Shown here: in pieces, positions 23,551 to 35,759 of the stretch
Numbering within the stretch: the stretch's first letter is position 1
Layout of the letters: each line of letters opens with the position of its first letter
NCBI GenBank assembly: GCA_036785705.1
Contig: JAWUZG010000032.1
Location: forward strand, 12,170,001 to 12,234,000
Length of the DNA stretch: 64,000 bases
DNA from: Acanthornis magna
Taxonomy: Eukaryota; Chordata; Aves; Passeriformes; Acanthizidae
Direction: 5' to 3'
The notes under the pieces: model-generated
The model's input: only the letters and a program-made list of their open reading frames with translations
Told to the model about the DNA's origin: nothing
The model's database searches: none
Program-made: the position numbers and the translations under genes

Positions 23551-26500
23551 TACATTGTACCTAGATGTGGAAAAGAGTAAAAGAGTGTATAAGAATAATG
23601 TTACCATTTATATGTTCCTTTTAAAAATATAGTTATTTTCTGTCTGTTTTTCTCTGTTTCTCTCATGCTGTGGAAGTTGCATTTTAGCTACACCCTATGC
23701 CCAAACCTAACTGTAATTTAGGCAGGTGGGGGAGAGAGGGATACACAGAAGAGAAGATATACAGGGGAGTGTATCTTGGATCAGTGAGAAGGAAGGAAAC
23801 GTAGGAAATGCTTCATCCACTCCCCAACTGCTGTCTGTATTCTGATGGCATGGATGCCTTCTCTGAGTGCCTGCCTTTCACTGCTTTCTGTACCTGAGAC
23901 ATCTGGACACTTCTGACAGGATGCTCTTCACCCCTGTGGCTTCCAGCAGGGAGGGGAAAGATGAAAGGTAGAGAGATTGGGCCAGTGCCTTTCACTCTTG
24001 TGCTTTCACAGTATTTCTTTTCTATTGGACCCTGTTGTGATGATTCTGCAGTGTCAGTTTTGTGTCTGGCAATGGGAGCAGGAGTGCACATCATCACCTG
24101 CATGCCCTTTTGAATATCTTGCTGCTGTGCTCCTTGCTTTCTGTGCTGCAGTCTCTGCCAGCCACACCCTTGGTGTTAATCCCCAGGTTTGGCATCCTGA
24201 GCATCTCACAATGTGGCTGAGGGACATGAGCAAACAAATACATGACAGAACAGACAGTGTGTCCTGTCCTAAGAGTCTCACTGACTTTGGGAGTACCAGA
24301 GTAATCCCTTTGTATAGCTGATATGAAGGTAAGTAGGAAAATGGAGTATATTTAGACTCTCATTTTTTTCTTGAGCTGTTCTTTAAACTGTTCATAATAT
24401 TTACAAAAATGTAAATTTTTGATTAGACTGATTTTTTTTATGGTCTTCATGTGTAGCTATGGTGGCATACAGGTTGACATGAAAGGCAATCTCATCTAGC
24501 CATCTAGAAATTGGCTAAACTGACCACTGTCATTTTTAATTGCTTGAAAGCATCCATAATTGTTTCCTCATTAGCTAAAGAGAAATGTCAAAATCACTCC
24601 AGGGGAAGATCTCTATTTGGCCGAGGAACTCGAAAGCTGGTATTCAACAATATTTCAGACTTCTGTGAATTTTGAATAAGACAGAATGTTCTCCAAGGAA
24701 AATGTTGATGCCCTACAATTTTTAAATTCCAGAATATTTTTTTAAACAAAATCAAATGTTGAGAGCTGTAGTTATTCCATGACAAAAGCAGAATGTGGAC
24801 ATACATATCACAGTAAATTCAGTGTTAAGTTTATCTTTATGAACAAAATTTTTGAAATGGAAAAGATTTTTTTTCTAAAAAACTAATGGGTAGAAATGGG
24901 TAGAAAATAAATAAAAATAAACTTCTGCAAAAATAAACTTCCTTGAACTGATGCATTTAAAAATTTATGGACCTGCAGTAGGTCAATTACATTGGGATTC
25001 CCTTTTATGTATGCTTAATTCATTGTATACTAACTAATATATGTAATAACTGTAATAGTGCTTAAAAAGGTTTAAATTTTAACATGACTATCACTGAAAA
25101 ACCTTGTGGCAACAGAAGTCTGATTTTTTCCATTAAGAGCATTCAAATAATTTAACTTGGTCAGCAAGGTCAAGTTTTGATGTGCAGTGGACATGCATGA
25201 AGCCCTGGATACTTGTAGACCTTGAGATCATGACCTGTTTGCAAAGCCTTCTCAGGGTTTTAAATAGATACTTGTTAAGAGCATTTATTATGTTTTCATC
25301 ATCTGAAAACATTTAAGCATTTGACATCATAAATATTTTTATTGAAAGAAATATTGAGTAAGTAATTATATGCAAACTCTTGCACTTATATGGCTTCTAA
25401 ACTTTTCAGAGCAAATCAGCCAAAACAATGTCTTCAAGATGGAAGATCGTAGCAATGACACTAGTTCTGCTTGATAGAATAGTTTTATTTTGTTTAGTTA
25501 AGGTATGCAAATCAGGTAGCCTGAAGACAGAATCCTAGGTTTCCGTTTATGTCACTTTTCGTTTTCAGCCTTGCTAATGCCATGTGGTGTTCTGTTTGAA
25601 CACTGCAAGTGGCTTTAGTGGTTTTACAAGGTCAGTGTAAGGCAGTTGGTACATGATCATATTTGTAATCGTGTTATTATATCTCAGATGATACAAGGCA
25701 AGGGTGAAAAAAAGGGTCAAATAATCTAACAGACTATTACAGCACTTGAAAATGTCCTCTCTAAACTATTCAACTCTAGGTCTTTTATTATGTCTTTATT
25801 TTATGAATATTCATTGTAATATGATGTATTAAAAAAACTTGCAGAATTCTTTCCACTCTGTTGTGAATAATGATGAAAATTATCTGAATTTCGATTGAAC
25901 AATGGTGTATTTACTTTAACTTATAATCTCTTATCCGTGTAAATGGATTTTGTTACAGTTTCTGGTTGTCACTTGCATATATAGTGGCAAGTCACTGCTG
26001 CAGTAGGGTGGTTTTGTCCTTAAATCATAGGCAAAGGAAAGAACATTATAGGTACATAGTGAGATCTGAAATGTACATTTCTCCTGAACTGTACATATCA
26101 CTTATTTGAATACAACTAAAAGAATTTATGGCTCAGGAAAGTCCAGATTTCTTACAGCAGTTTCCGTTATGTTTAAAGCATGTCCTTTTTGAATATAAAA
26201 GATTAAGTGCAAAAAATAAGCTTCAAAAGGAACATGTATTGCTGAAGTTGTTTGTGTGTCTGTCTGTGGCTGCCCACACAAATACTGAAAGTTGTTCATC
26301 AACACTTTACCACCTGTATTCATTTTCTGCTTCAGCAGTGACTAATCGATTGCAATTTAGCTTGAATATGTCACATTTTTCATGGATGTTTTCTCTTTAT
26401 GCTATTCAGTGTTTGGTATACATCTTTCACATTCATCTCTACTTATTTTCTTTGGCTGAAAAAATCTAAGCTGCTGTCTATAACAACATTTAGGCTATTA

Positions 26501-26849
26501 ATGTAATAAAAATCAATGTAAGACCATATGTGAGGCCACGTGAAACTTAAATAAAACTTATTTCTTGCATTCATGCTCACTCTCTCACAGGTTTTACTCC
26601 TTTTCTCACACCATGCTCTCACAGGCACAACGATGCATATCTGTGTATAAATACCTGATGGAGGGAGTAAAGAAGACAAAACCAAACTCTTTCCAGCGGT
26701 ATCCAGTGACAGAACCAGAGGAAATATGCAGAGTTTGAATTACAGGAAATGCCATTTAAACATAAGAAAAAGCTTTTTTTTCTTTTACTATGTGGGTGGC
26801 TAAGCATATTGGCACTTGTTGCCCAGAGACATGGCGAAGTCTTCAGCCT

Positions 26850-27125
26850 TGAAGAATGGTTACGAAAGCTAAAGTCCTGATAGAATTAAAACTGGCCAGG
26901 GACAGGAAGGGCAGCAAGAAAAGCTTCTGTAGGCATGTTGCTGATAACAGAAAAACTAGAGAAAATATAGGTTCTCTCCAGAAGGAAACATGAGACCTGG
27001 TTGCCTGGGATATGTAGAAGACTGAGATACTCAATGACTATTTTATCTCAGTTTTCACCAAGTCCTCCAGTCACGCTGCCCCTGTCACAGAAGGCAGAGG
27101 TGGGGACTGGGAGAATGAACAGTCC
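26850..27125 (+). pseudogene. CR1 LINE ORF2 remnant (region between endonuclease and reverse transcriptase)
   Basis: The DNA follows a CR1 internal region, including GAAAGCTAAAGTCCTGATAG, AAACTGGCCAGGGACAGG, AAGCTTCTGTAGGCATGTTG, TACTCAATGACTATTTTATC and GACTGGGAGAATGAAC. Starting at ATG 26856, one frame reads 45 codons with a lysine/arginine-rich start ([16 protein letters not shown]...), a TGA stop at 26991, seven codons, a TAG stop at 27015, then about 36 open codons with ...ILNDYFISVFTKSSS... and ...GDWENEQ. The frame does not shift across these roughly 90 codons. In CR1 this encodes the linker between the nuclease and polymerase domains of the element's own protein. The copy is truncated at both ends and cannot move by itself. 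The minus-strand frame at 26843-27034 is a shadow. Confidence 0.85.
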
Positions 27126-30100
27126 AGGTTTAGCCTGAACTTTGACAGAAAGGATTTGTATTCCTTTGACATCAGTTGCTGTTTGCTGCACACTCATTCT
27201 GTTGAAATCCCTAAAGAATTTGTAGTTATATATGTAAAATGTGGGGTTTAGCCCAAGTTAAGTATTCACTCTGAAGTACTTTATTTAGAACTTAGAGAAA
27301 GTTTGGCAAATGGACTAAGAGGTACTTTCAAGTGTCTATATAAACTGAGAGAACATAAAGTCAAAGTAATAATGGTTTGCTTTGATTTTATGTCATTGGA
27401 AAGTTGAATCTTAATTAAACTGAGAGTTCTTTTTGAAAACTTTTAACACTCATTAATGTATTAATTTGCAGTCTGCTTCCTCACTGCCTTACAGATTTTC
27501 TATCAGGATTTTTCAGAAGTACAACAGCAAAAATACTGACCATGTTACAACTGTCGTTGGAAAGATGTTCGTTGAAAAATAATAGAGGAGTTTATGTTGA
27601 TTTCTGCTGTAGGTTAGCTCTTGTGCCATGTGGGCCCATAGAGTGTGTGGTAGGGGCAATTCCTCAGGAGAAAGACTTTTTATGTCCCTGTCATGCTCAT
27701 TTACCATACTGCAACAAATGAAGCAGGTGTTATATATGTGGGTCTTCTTTGGAGGCACAGATCATCTGTTCCCAAAATGTTAGTCCTTCAGTAAAGTAAG
27801 AGAAGAAGGATCCTTTTTAAAAGATATGTCTTCAATGTTGGAGAAGGAGAATGAAAATATTGTATATGAAAACGGCTGGTGGATTTGTAATCTATAAGAA
27901 TTTAGTTCTGCAGTATTTTAAAAATGCATAGTTTAATTTTGTATAAGCTGTATATGGCTTTTAAAAGATAAACAAGTACTCAATTCATTAGAGCATATGG
28001 CATTTTATCTACACCTGCTGGGGTCACCAGCAGTGATGAATGTTTCTTCATCTTCTGCAGGGACTTCTCCCACTTGAATTAACAAAATGTCTAATGGAAT
28101 GTGACAAACTGCTGTCCCTGGACTTGTGCTCAAGGAGGGCAGGGTGCTGTGTCCCTGCATGGCAAAGCTGCTGTGCTGTGCTGATAGCAGAGAGCTGGTG
28201 AGCACAGAAACTTCTGTATTGAATCACAAGGTCTTTGGTCACTGCTTCCTACAAGGCTCACATGTTGGGTCTTTCCCTTTTCCCCAGTCTGTCCTCTTGT
28301 ATTGCAGCTTCTCATCCTTCTGCTAAGCTGCTTGTGTTCTTGTGTCTCCTGGCTTGCAGTCCTAGCTTTTTTCTCCCAGGCATTTACAGATTTCCACTTT
28401 CCCCAACGTGTTTTATTCTTCTGTTATAGATTCTTGCCCTGTTCCTGACTACCATTGCATTCCTTTTCATCCTTACCAAAAGGTCTTGCTCTCTCTCTCT
28501 CCCTTCTTCAGTTCAGCTTCCTCTACTTCCTCCCCACATTCAGTGCAAATGCTGTTTTGTTTTTGATTCCACCATCATCCTCATTTTCAGTCTTCCTCTT
28601 TCTTCCTAAGCTTTCTGGAAAATTTTCCTTTCTCCTCAATTGTTTTCTCCTCCTGCATTTCCAGTTATGTGACATCGTATTAAAAACCAGTTTAAGAAAC
28701 AGGGTGCAATAGACTGAGGCTACACTGGGAATACAAGAAAATAAATTACTTCTGTTCCAACTTTTGTGCCCCCCAACTTCTGTTCCAGCAAAGCCTACAG
28801 CGGCCCACAACAACCCAGGGCTGCATGGGCAGAGAAGGTCCCAAGGATTTTCAGTTTGCAGAGTCACAAATCCATGCAGAGCCTTCACTGACAGCTGGCA
28901 ATTATGAGGAGCAAAAGGGAGATGTGAACTGAATCTGTAACTTGGACAGTCTACTGGAGCTTTATAAAGAAATCATCTTCAACTACCTATAAATGGCAGG
29001 TGAAATTTTGCCTCAGTTCAAGTTTGGATAAGTTGGCTGAAAATGAGGCTTTAGGAACAGGGGTCAAAATGAATACTAATGCTGTAAAGTCCTGGTACAC
29101 AGACAGGAAAAGGACAGTATTAATCATTCATATAGTGTTGAGAGAGACAAGGCTCTGATTTAAAGGCTTGTGAAAACAGAAAAATGTAGATAATCAGAAG
29201 AAGAACAGGAGTAAGAATTGGGAAGTGTTAAATACTGCAATTCTTAGTTAAATTTGTGCAGGAAATACTGGGACAATTACATACTAGAATCTGATTAGAA
29301 AAAATGAAAAATTGATCCTAATTGGTAGAACTGAGGATCTAAAAATGACATTTTATTCAGTCCTTATGAAGAGATGTATGATCATATTTTTGGATAACTA
29401 TAAATTATTCAAAGGACAGCAGAGGGGAGTTAAACAAAGAGAAAACATAGGCAAAATGAAGTCATGTAAATTGGGTTGTAGGAGCATGCACTGAAAGTGG
29501 AAGACAGAAAAGAAAGTTGGTTGTTGTAATGAGAACATTTTCCCCTTAAACTTGTTATCACCACTTGTCATGGGTAAATATTAGGGGGAGAGGACTTTTA
29601 TAATACATAATGTTCTATTGAAAAAGCCCAATTTTTAAAAAATATCTAGAATTTCCTCAAAGGGAATAAATAAAATAATAAAGTTCAATCATTTCCTGAT
29701 TGTGTACTGATGTTTCAAGGCTGGATGCATTAAGCATTCTTTTCTTTCCATATATGCATGCATACGTCCCCAAAGACAATTTCAAGTTACACAGTCAGTT
29801 AATGATCCAGTTTCTTATAGGAAGACCTTCTTTTAAAGTTGTTTTATTTTGTATTCATTGAGGTCACCCTGTGTCTCTCATCTTTGCAAGCAGCTCTCAT
29901 TCATGTCATCGGCAGTTTAACGAGCTTAAGCTCCAACAGCATCTTCTGGTCCCAAATGCCTCCAGACAGAGCACAGTGTACACAAAGCTACCGAGATCTG
30001 CTGCATATGAAATTAGCAACAAACATCACATTAGATAACTCTATAGAAAGAGATAATAATTGCAGTTGTACGGTAACAATGGAAACCTGATAAAGGGATT

Positions 30101-32205
30101 GGGCTCGTGGACCCATGCAGTACCATCTCCTTAATGGTCTGTTCGTGTTTTAGACAGTCCTGCTTCTCTCACAGCACAAAAGTGAAAATATAGCTGAATC
30201 AATAGATATAAATAAATTTGGGGCTTCCAAAGTGTCTTCTTGCAAGTTTCTTTGCAGGCAGAGGACATTACCTATCAAGTTTATTGAGTCTTTGTGACAT
30301 ATGGCATTACCTTCACTACAAGGTACATAAAAAAGGAGAAAGTAATCCTTCTTCTGTTATGCTCCTTTCCTGTGCACTTTACAGGATCAGGACAACTGTC
30401 AACTTTAATGGGAGTCTTTAGTATGCAAGTGTGATTAGTTTGAAACCAAGTGAAGGGTATTACAGATTTTTCTGAATTTTAGTCAGAGATGGATGGAAAG
30501 ATCCTGCAGAGTGGTTTGGCTGTCCATTTGTTTTCTCAGGCTCTGGGATAATGGCCTTCTTCAAGGCTTTGTGAGATTTCTAGTATTTGTTAGATTGTTT
30601 GGTGTCTATGCATCCAAAATAATTTCCATAAAAAAGTATGTTTCACTGCAAAATGAAGTGTCTGGGAACGAGGAAGTGTCTGAAAGGATGTTTTCTGTAC
30701 AACTGAAATCTTTTATGCACTTTTACCCACCTGCGTTCCCTTCTGGATATGCATCTGGAGACAAGGTCAGTAGTGGCCACAACGTACGTGGTTACCTATA
30801 GTGGAAAAATTGCAATGAAATGTCCCTTGGAAAGGTTATATTGGGACACTATGAAGGGTCTTTAGCTTTGTTGACTATATAATGTCTGTCTCTTCTCCAA
30901 GGCAGCTCATACCATTTGTCACAGCAGCACTTGCAGCTTAGCAGCCAGGCTGCCTCTTGCCTGCACAGCCTCACACACAACCAGGCTTGCCACCACTGGT
31001 GCTAAGGGAACATAAAGCAGTGCTGTGTGTTTCTGGGAAAGGGAGATTGCTCCCCCAGTGGCATTTGTCATTTCTTCCCGCATTCTTTTTCATGACCATG
31101 GGAGGGTGTGTCCTGACCCTCTGCTGTGGGGTCACTTTCTGCTGCAGATGTAGCCTGGAAAACACAGGCAGCTAAGTCAGTCTCTGGGGACAAGACAGCA
31201 TCAAAGATCAGATCAGCTGGAATGGGGAATCGAAGGCTCATGAGAGGTGTTAGAGACCTCACCCAGACTCCCCAAACTCTTTCCTTTTCATACCTTATTC
31301 TTCACCTCCCTGCCAAAATTCTGCTGAAATTTTTCAGCCCTTTGCTTTTGCACAGAGCTCCTTGTCCTTCAAAAACAAATAGACAAGCAAATCCAAATCT
31401 CACTAATGCTTTTTGGCCTCCTGCAGTCCTTTTTCCACTAGTAGTTAGCCTACGAGATTAGCTGTGCTTTAAAAATGGATCAGGTTTGTGTAGTGCATGA
31501 TGGTCTGGTTTAGACCCTTTTAAAAGCAAAGCAAATTCAAACAGAGTCAAGAGCAAAAAGTCGGCTCTTTCACAGTTGGCCCCTCACTGTGAGATAGTTT
31601 AATATTTCTGTGTGCTCAGCATGAAATACCCAGGAACAGATCTGTGGAAGCCTTGAGCACACAACTGCAGCTGAAATCACTTGAAGTCGTGCTTTGAACA
31701 TGTAAGGTCCTGTGAAATGCTAAGTGTTCAGGAGGATGATGGCTTAATGCTGTTAAATTAAGTGCCCCACATTAGTGAATGCTTTTGACAGCTTTGGCTT
31801 TAACTTATTTGGGTCCTAGTTCCCAGGGGGTAAAACAAAGATAAGACCAGGTAATTGGGAATGCTGTCAAACTCAAATAATTAAGGTCTCTAAAGCACTA
31901 GATTTGTGATGGAGAAGGCAAAACAAAATCCATGCTGAGAACAATGATTCAGTGTTCAAACACCGACAGGTCTTTTTTTCAGAAGGATAAACTATTATTT
32001 CTCCATTCAAAACCCAATCCTTCTTTTTATGATGTGGAAGGTGTTTTCTTGCCTGAGCTCCAGGAAGTCTATTCAAACCTTCTTTATTGAATCCTGCTTA
32101 GACCAGACACTTGATACAGTTGGTTCAAGTTTGGAAAAAATTAAATGGAATGGGAAGCATGACTGGACAGGTAAGTGTCAGAGGATGCCATCTGTGCCTG
32201 CCAGA
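27126..32205. other. unassigned noncoding DNA, 5.1 kb
   Basis: No gene supported. The frames at 28005-28429 overlap each other on both strands in a locally less AT-rich patch (28000-28900) and show no family signature. A stretch at about 29876-30075 has even base composition and few homopolymers and could be constrained, but nothing in it is recognisable. Confidence 0.5.
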
Positions 32206-32289
32206 AATTGATTGGACTAGATTATCTTTAAGGTCATTTCCAACCCAAAGCATTCTGCAATTCTGTGAAATGTAAAATTCTGTGAATTT
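32206..32289 (+). mobile_element. CR1 LINE fragment, 3' end
   Basis: The words ATTGGACTAGATTATCTTTA, AGGTCATTTCCAACCC and ATTCTGCAATTCTGTGAA are the CR1 3' terminus (GGACTAGATGATCTTTAAGG...TTCCAACCC...ATTCTATGATTCTGTGA) with a few substitutions. Only the last 80 or so bases are present, as is typical of heavily 5'-truncated CR1 insertions. Confidence 0.88.
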
Positions 32290-35200
32290 TGCCTTACTTA
32301 CCCATGTACTAATGTCATTACTGAGGATTACAAAACCTGTGTGCCTGCAAGTTTATAACTGCACCATTCCTAATCCCTCTTTACACTTAGGCTGGGATCT
32401 TAGCAGAGGTGGGATCTGAACACTCACAAATGGTTTAATGCAGGTGAAATTCACTGTGGTGCAGAAGCAGGGAGTTTGAATCCGGGCTCTTGCCAAACTG
32501 CTCATCTGGCTCCACTGAGCATGTGCTGGGGCAAGTTCCAGGTTATGTGCAATACATGATCTCAACAGATGGAGAGTTTAACTCCTCGTTCTTAATTAGT
32601 ATAAAATATTTACTTGTTATGGTCTACCAACACCGCCAGGCCTGATATGAGTATTTTCATACTCACACAAGAAACAGCTTTCGGTCATTGGATTGTAATC
32701 AGTATATTGACAGTCACTCTGGAATTTAAACTCATCTAATTTTCTGACTCACTTAATTGTAGGCTTTTTTTCTCAGAAGGCTGCCACTTGATAAGCATGA
32801 TAAAATATATAAGCTTCACCTGACAGTCCAGAGACAAAAAACAATAGGATCTTCACTGCCATGTTTTATTTCTGAAAGAGAAATTAAACTTCTTGTCATG
32901 AATAGATTGCCAGACCTATATACAGTAGGGACTGCTAAAATTTTATGGCCTTGAAATTGTCACTCAGCAGTTTTGCTCATGTTAACAGCCATTCACAACC
33001 AGATAATAAAACACAATATGCTCAGAAAAAACTATGAAATTTTTGGCAAATCTTGGCACCTGATCTGAGAAATTCTTATATTAAGTATGTTCCTCACTGT
33101 CGGTGGTTTACGGAAATTTGCAGAACTAATTCTGCTATTGAGAAATTATTCCTGTCAAGACCTAATTCTCTATAAATCCACAGATAGTGACAAAGTGGGG
33201 GACATGTATATAAATAATATAATATATGTATATAATGTAATTAATATAATACAATATAATAAAACATAAAAATTGCTAGCTGGGGTGGGGAGAGATGAAC
33301 ACTGCTGATCATTAGTACTTCAAAATTATAAATTTATCTTGGGTTAAGTAACAGTACAGTCAATTCCAGAGTCATACCAATTACCCACATCTTTCACCTA
33401 AAGCTGTAGATATGGTATTCTGCTTCTTTATCAAAGAAATAATAAAAAGTAAGCCCTCATGCAAATCTGATTGTAAATGTTGAACAAATTGTCTAATTAC
33501 TTTTTAAAGAAATGTGTGATCAACTACCTATTTAAAAAAGCATGACATGCTGGATAAATTGCAGAAATTATTTTGAAGAGTGCACAACTAGACCATGAAA
33601 CCTGTAACTCTCTTGAGGTTGATTGCATGTGGTCCCTGATTAGCATTTAAGATTTTTTTTGAGAAAAAAAAGAGCACCTTATGTAAGAACACTTTGCCCA
33701 TGCAGTGTTCTCTGATTTCATCCATTGTTCCAGATGACTTAGGTTGTAAACAGGATTTTAAATACAGGAAGGGAACAATGACCACAGCTTAAAAACTTTT
33801 TTCTTACAACCAACTCCATGTGGTTTAAGGCAATGCCGCTTTGTAAAAAAAACCTTCTGAATAAATTTGTAGAGCCTTAGCTGTGTTACACTGCTTTAAA
33901 AACAACATTGAAGTAACAGTGTGGCACTACTATGGACAGGAGTGCAGTGTTCTTGGAAAATCATGCTGTAGTCCAGTGGAAATTACTAGGTTTCTCACAC
34001 CTAACTTTCATCACCCATGAAAATGAGTTGTTCAAATAGTCCAGCTGAAGGAAAAAACTCAAGTAATGCTGTCACTCTAGCTTGGATTTAACTTCTTATG
34101 GGCAACATTCTCACTGGACCTAAGACAGATCTGGAAGGAGAATAATCACATCAACTGAGCATTGAGTTCAAGCTAAGTGAGTTTAAGTCAATGTGCCTTG
34201 CTCACCTGGACTCACCTGACTTAGACACCTACACAGAGCTTGTCCACGTGGCATAAACTTCACCTGCACATAATTAGAAGCAGACTATGTTTTCAGAATT
34301 GTATAAGAATAAGAATAAATAAATTGCATAAGAATAAAACAGTATTGTTTGGCTCTTGGGAAATCTTAAGGGCTGTTTTCCAGTGCTTCTATTATAGAAA
34401 TACTTCTCATGTGTTTGTAGTGAACAAAGTTGGCAGATTGTTGGAGCCTGACCTCCTTTTCAGTCCTTTTCAGAGCAACCTCATCACTGTGCCTGCTTCA
34501 GGAAGCCTGTACTGCCCACATAGACTGTAAACAGAGTGTTGTGATTAACTGAGCATGGGGATTTTATCAGTTAGTGCCTTGTGCTATATCCACTATAAGC
34601 CCAGAAGCTTATGCTCTTGGAAAGTGTAGTGGGACATGTGTAATACATTTCTCTGAAATGGCTTACCCTCAGCTTCTGGGGGATGCTTCCCTTTACATTC
34701 CCAACTTGCCTTAATTTCAAAGTCAGTTAGTCTCTGGTGACCACACACTAGGTATGAGCTGGAGACCACGCATGAAAGTGCTTCACTTGATCTCTACTGT
34801 TGTGTTAAAGCCTGCAGAGAGCAATTTTCTGAGACAGCTAACCTCATGAGATTTTCTGAAGGAGAACCAACCTACTTCAAAGTGCATTTATAAGCAGATT
34901 TAAGTTCTGCTCAGTCACAACACAGTTGCATATGACAAAAGTCACTTCGTCAAGTGCACCACCAAACAGTTGCTGTGGCTTCTGGGAAGTGTTAGAGTGT
35001 CAAGACACATCTGTTCAAATAGTCTAAACCACAGATCATAAAAGCATAGGGAGCCACCAAATTTTAAAAACCCTTGGCTACCTACCCAGAGATATCGAAA
35101 GCCTGGAAAGTCATGGTTCCAGCCCCAGCAATAGAGAAGATGATACAAAAACTAAATGCATGTTATTTATAACCAATGTTGTAAGAAGTGCATAGATCTT

Positions 35201-35545
35201 TAGAAGGGTTCTCTGTCTTGATGGAGATGGAAGAAACTACAAACAGATGCAATGTAATTCTGTGCCGCATTCTGAAGCTAAATACAGCACACAGATGTTG
35301 TTGATTTCCATCCATCAATTAGTAAAAACATTTCTCATTCTAGAAATAAAGACTTTATTGCAATTAGCATGAAGGTATCTTTAATAGGGGCAAAAGTAAC
35401 TTAATAATATTTTAAAAAAATAATCTTTTTATTCCTTATCGTCTCCACTTATCCTGTCCTATGCAGTCCAGTGCAAAAAGCAACCAAAAAAACCAAAACC
35501 AACCAAACCACGCAAAAGATAATGTAGCTTTATTTTTTGGACCTC
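32290..35545. other. unassigned noncoding DNA
   Basis: No gene or transposon recognised. The stretch at 33206-33270 is almost pure A/T with ATATAAT-type words but no regular period. Around 34310-34340 there are short AAGAATAA repeats. Confidence 0.55.
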
Positions 35546-35632
35546 CCTTCCTTCCTTCCTTCCTTCCTTCCTTCCTTCCTTCCTTCCTTCCTTCCTTCCT
35601 TCCTTCCTTCCTTCCTTCCTTCCTTCCTTCCT
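35546..35632. repeat. (CCTT)21 microsatellite, pure
   Basis: Twenty-one full CCTT units plus three bases, without an interruption. The minus strand reads GAAG/AAGG and accounts for the artificial EGRK-repeat frames at 35436-35765 and 35459-35641. Long pure tetranucleotide tracts of this kind are usually length-polymorphic. Confidence 0.97.
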
Positions 35633-35687
35633 CAACAACAAGCTTTGAAGAATGAAGCAAACACAGTAGTTTGAAATATAATAGCCT

Positions 35688-35759
35688 TAATTGAAAATGA
35701 CAAAGAAGGAACCTCTGTTTTATAGCAGAAGTTTTTAATAATTGAAAATGACAAAGAAG
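35688..35759 (+). repeat. 21-bp direct repeat, 51-bp offset
   Basis: A 21-base word starting TAATTGAAAATGAC and ending AAAGAAG occurs at 35688-35708 and again, without mismatch, at 35739-35759. It begins 55 bp after the CCTT microsatellite. The DNA between the copies is only loosely similar, so this may be a degenerate tandem duplication. Confidence 0.95.

Larger units (their letters stand above)
19593..26849. other. unassigned noncoding DNA, 7.3 kb
   Basis: The longest stretch without a recognisable transposon in the first half. It is AT-rich, with T-rich and TTTTG-type tracts (20211-20247 and 23485-23550). The frame at 23977-24321 (114 codons) lies in a locally less AT-rich part but has no domain that I recognise. 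The last 60 bases, about 26790-26850, contain GGCACTTGTTGCCCAGAGAC, which resembles a CR1 3'-region phrase and may be a further small CR1 piece. Confidence 0.5.

Noticed and set aside
23977..24321. 114-codon plus-strand frame and a possible ancient repeat phrase
   Set aside because: The peptide is not recognisable, and the CCTGTCCTAAGAGTCTCAC phrase near 24260 is too short to assign to an old repeat family.
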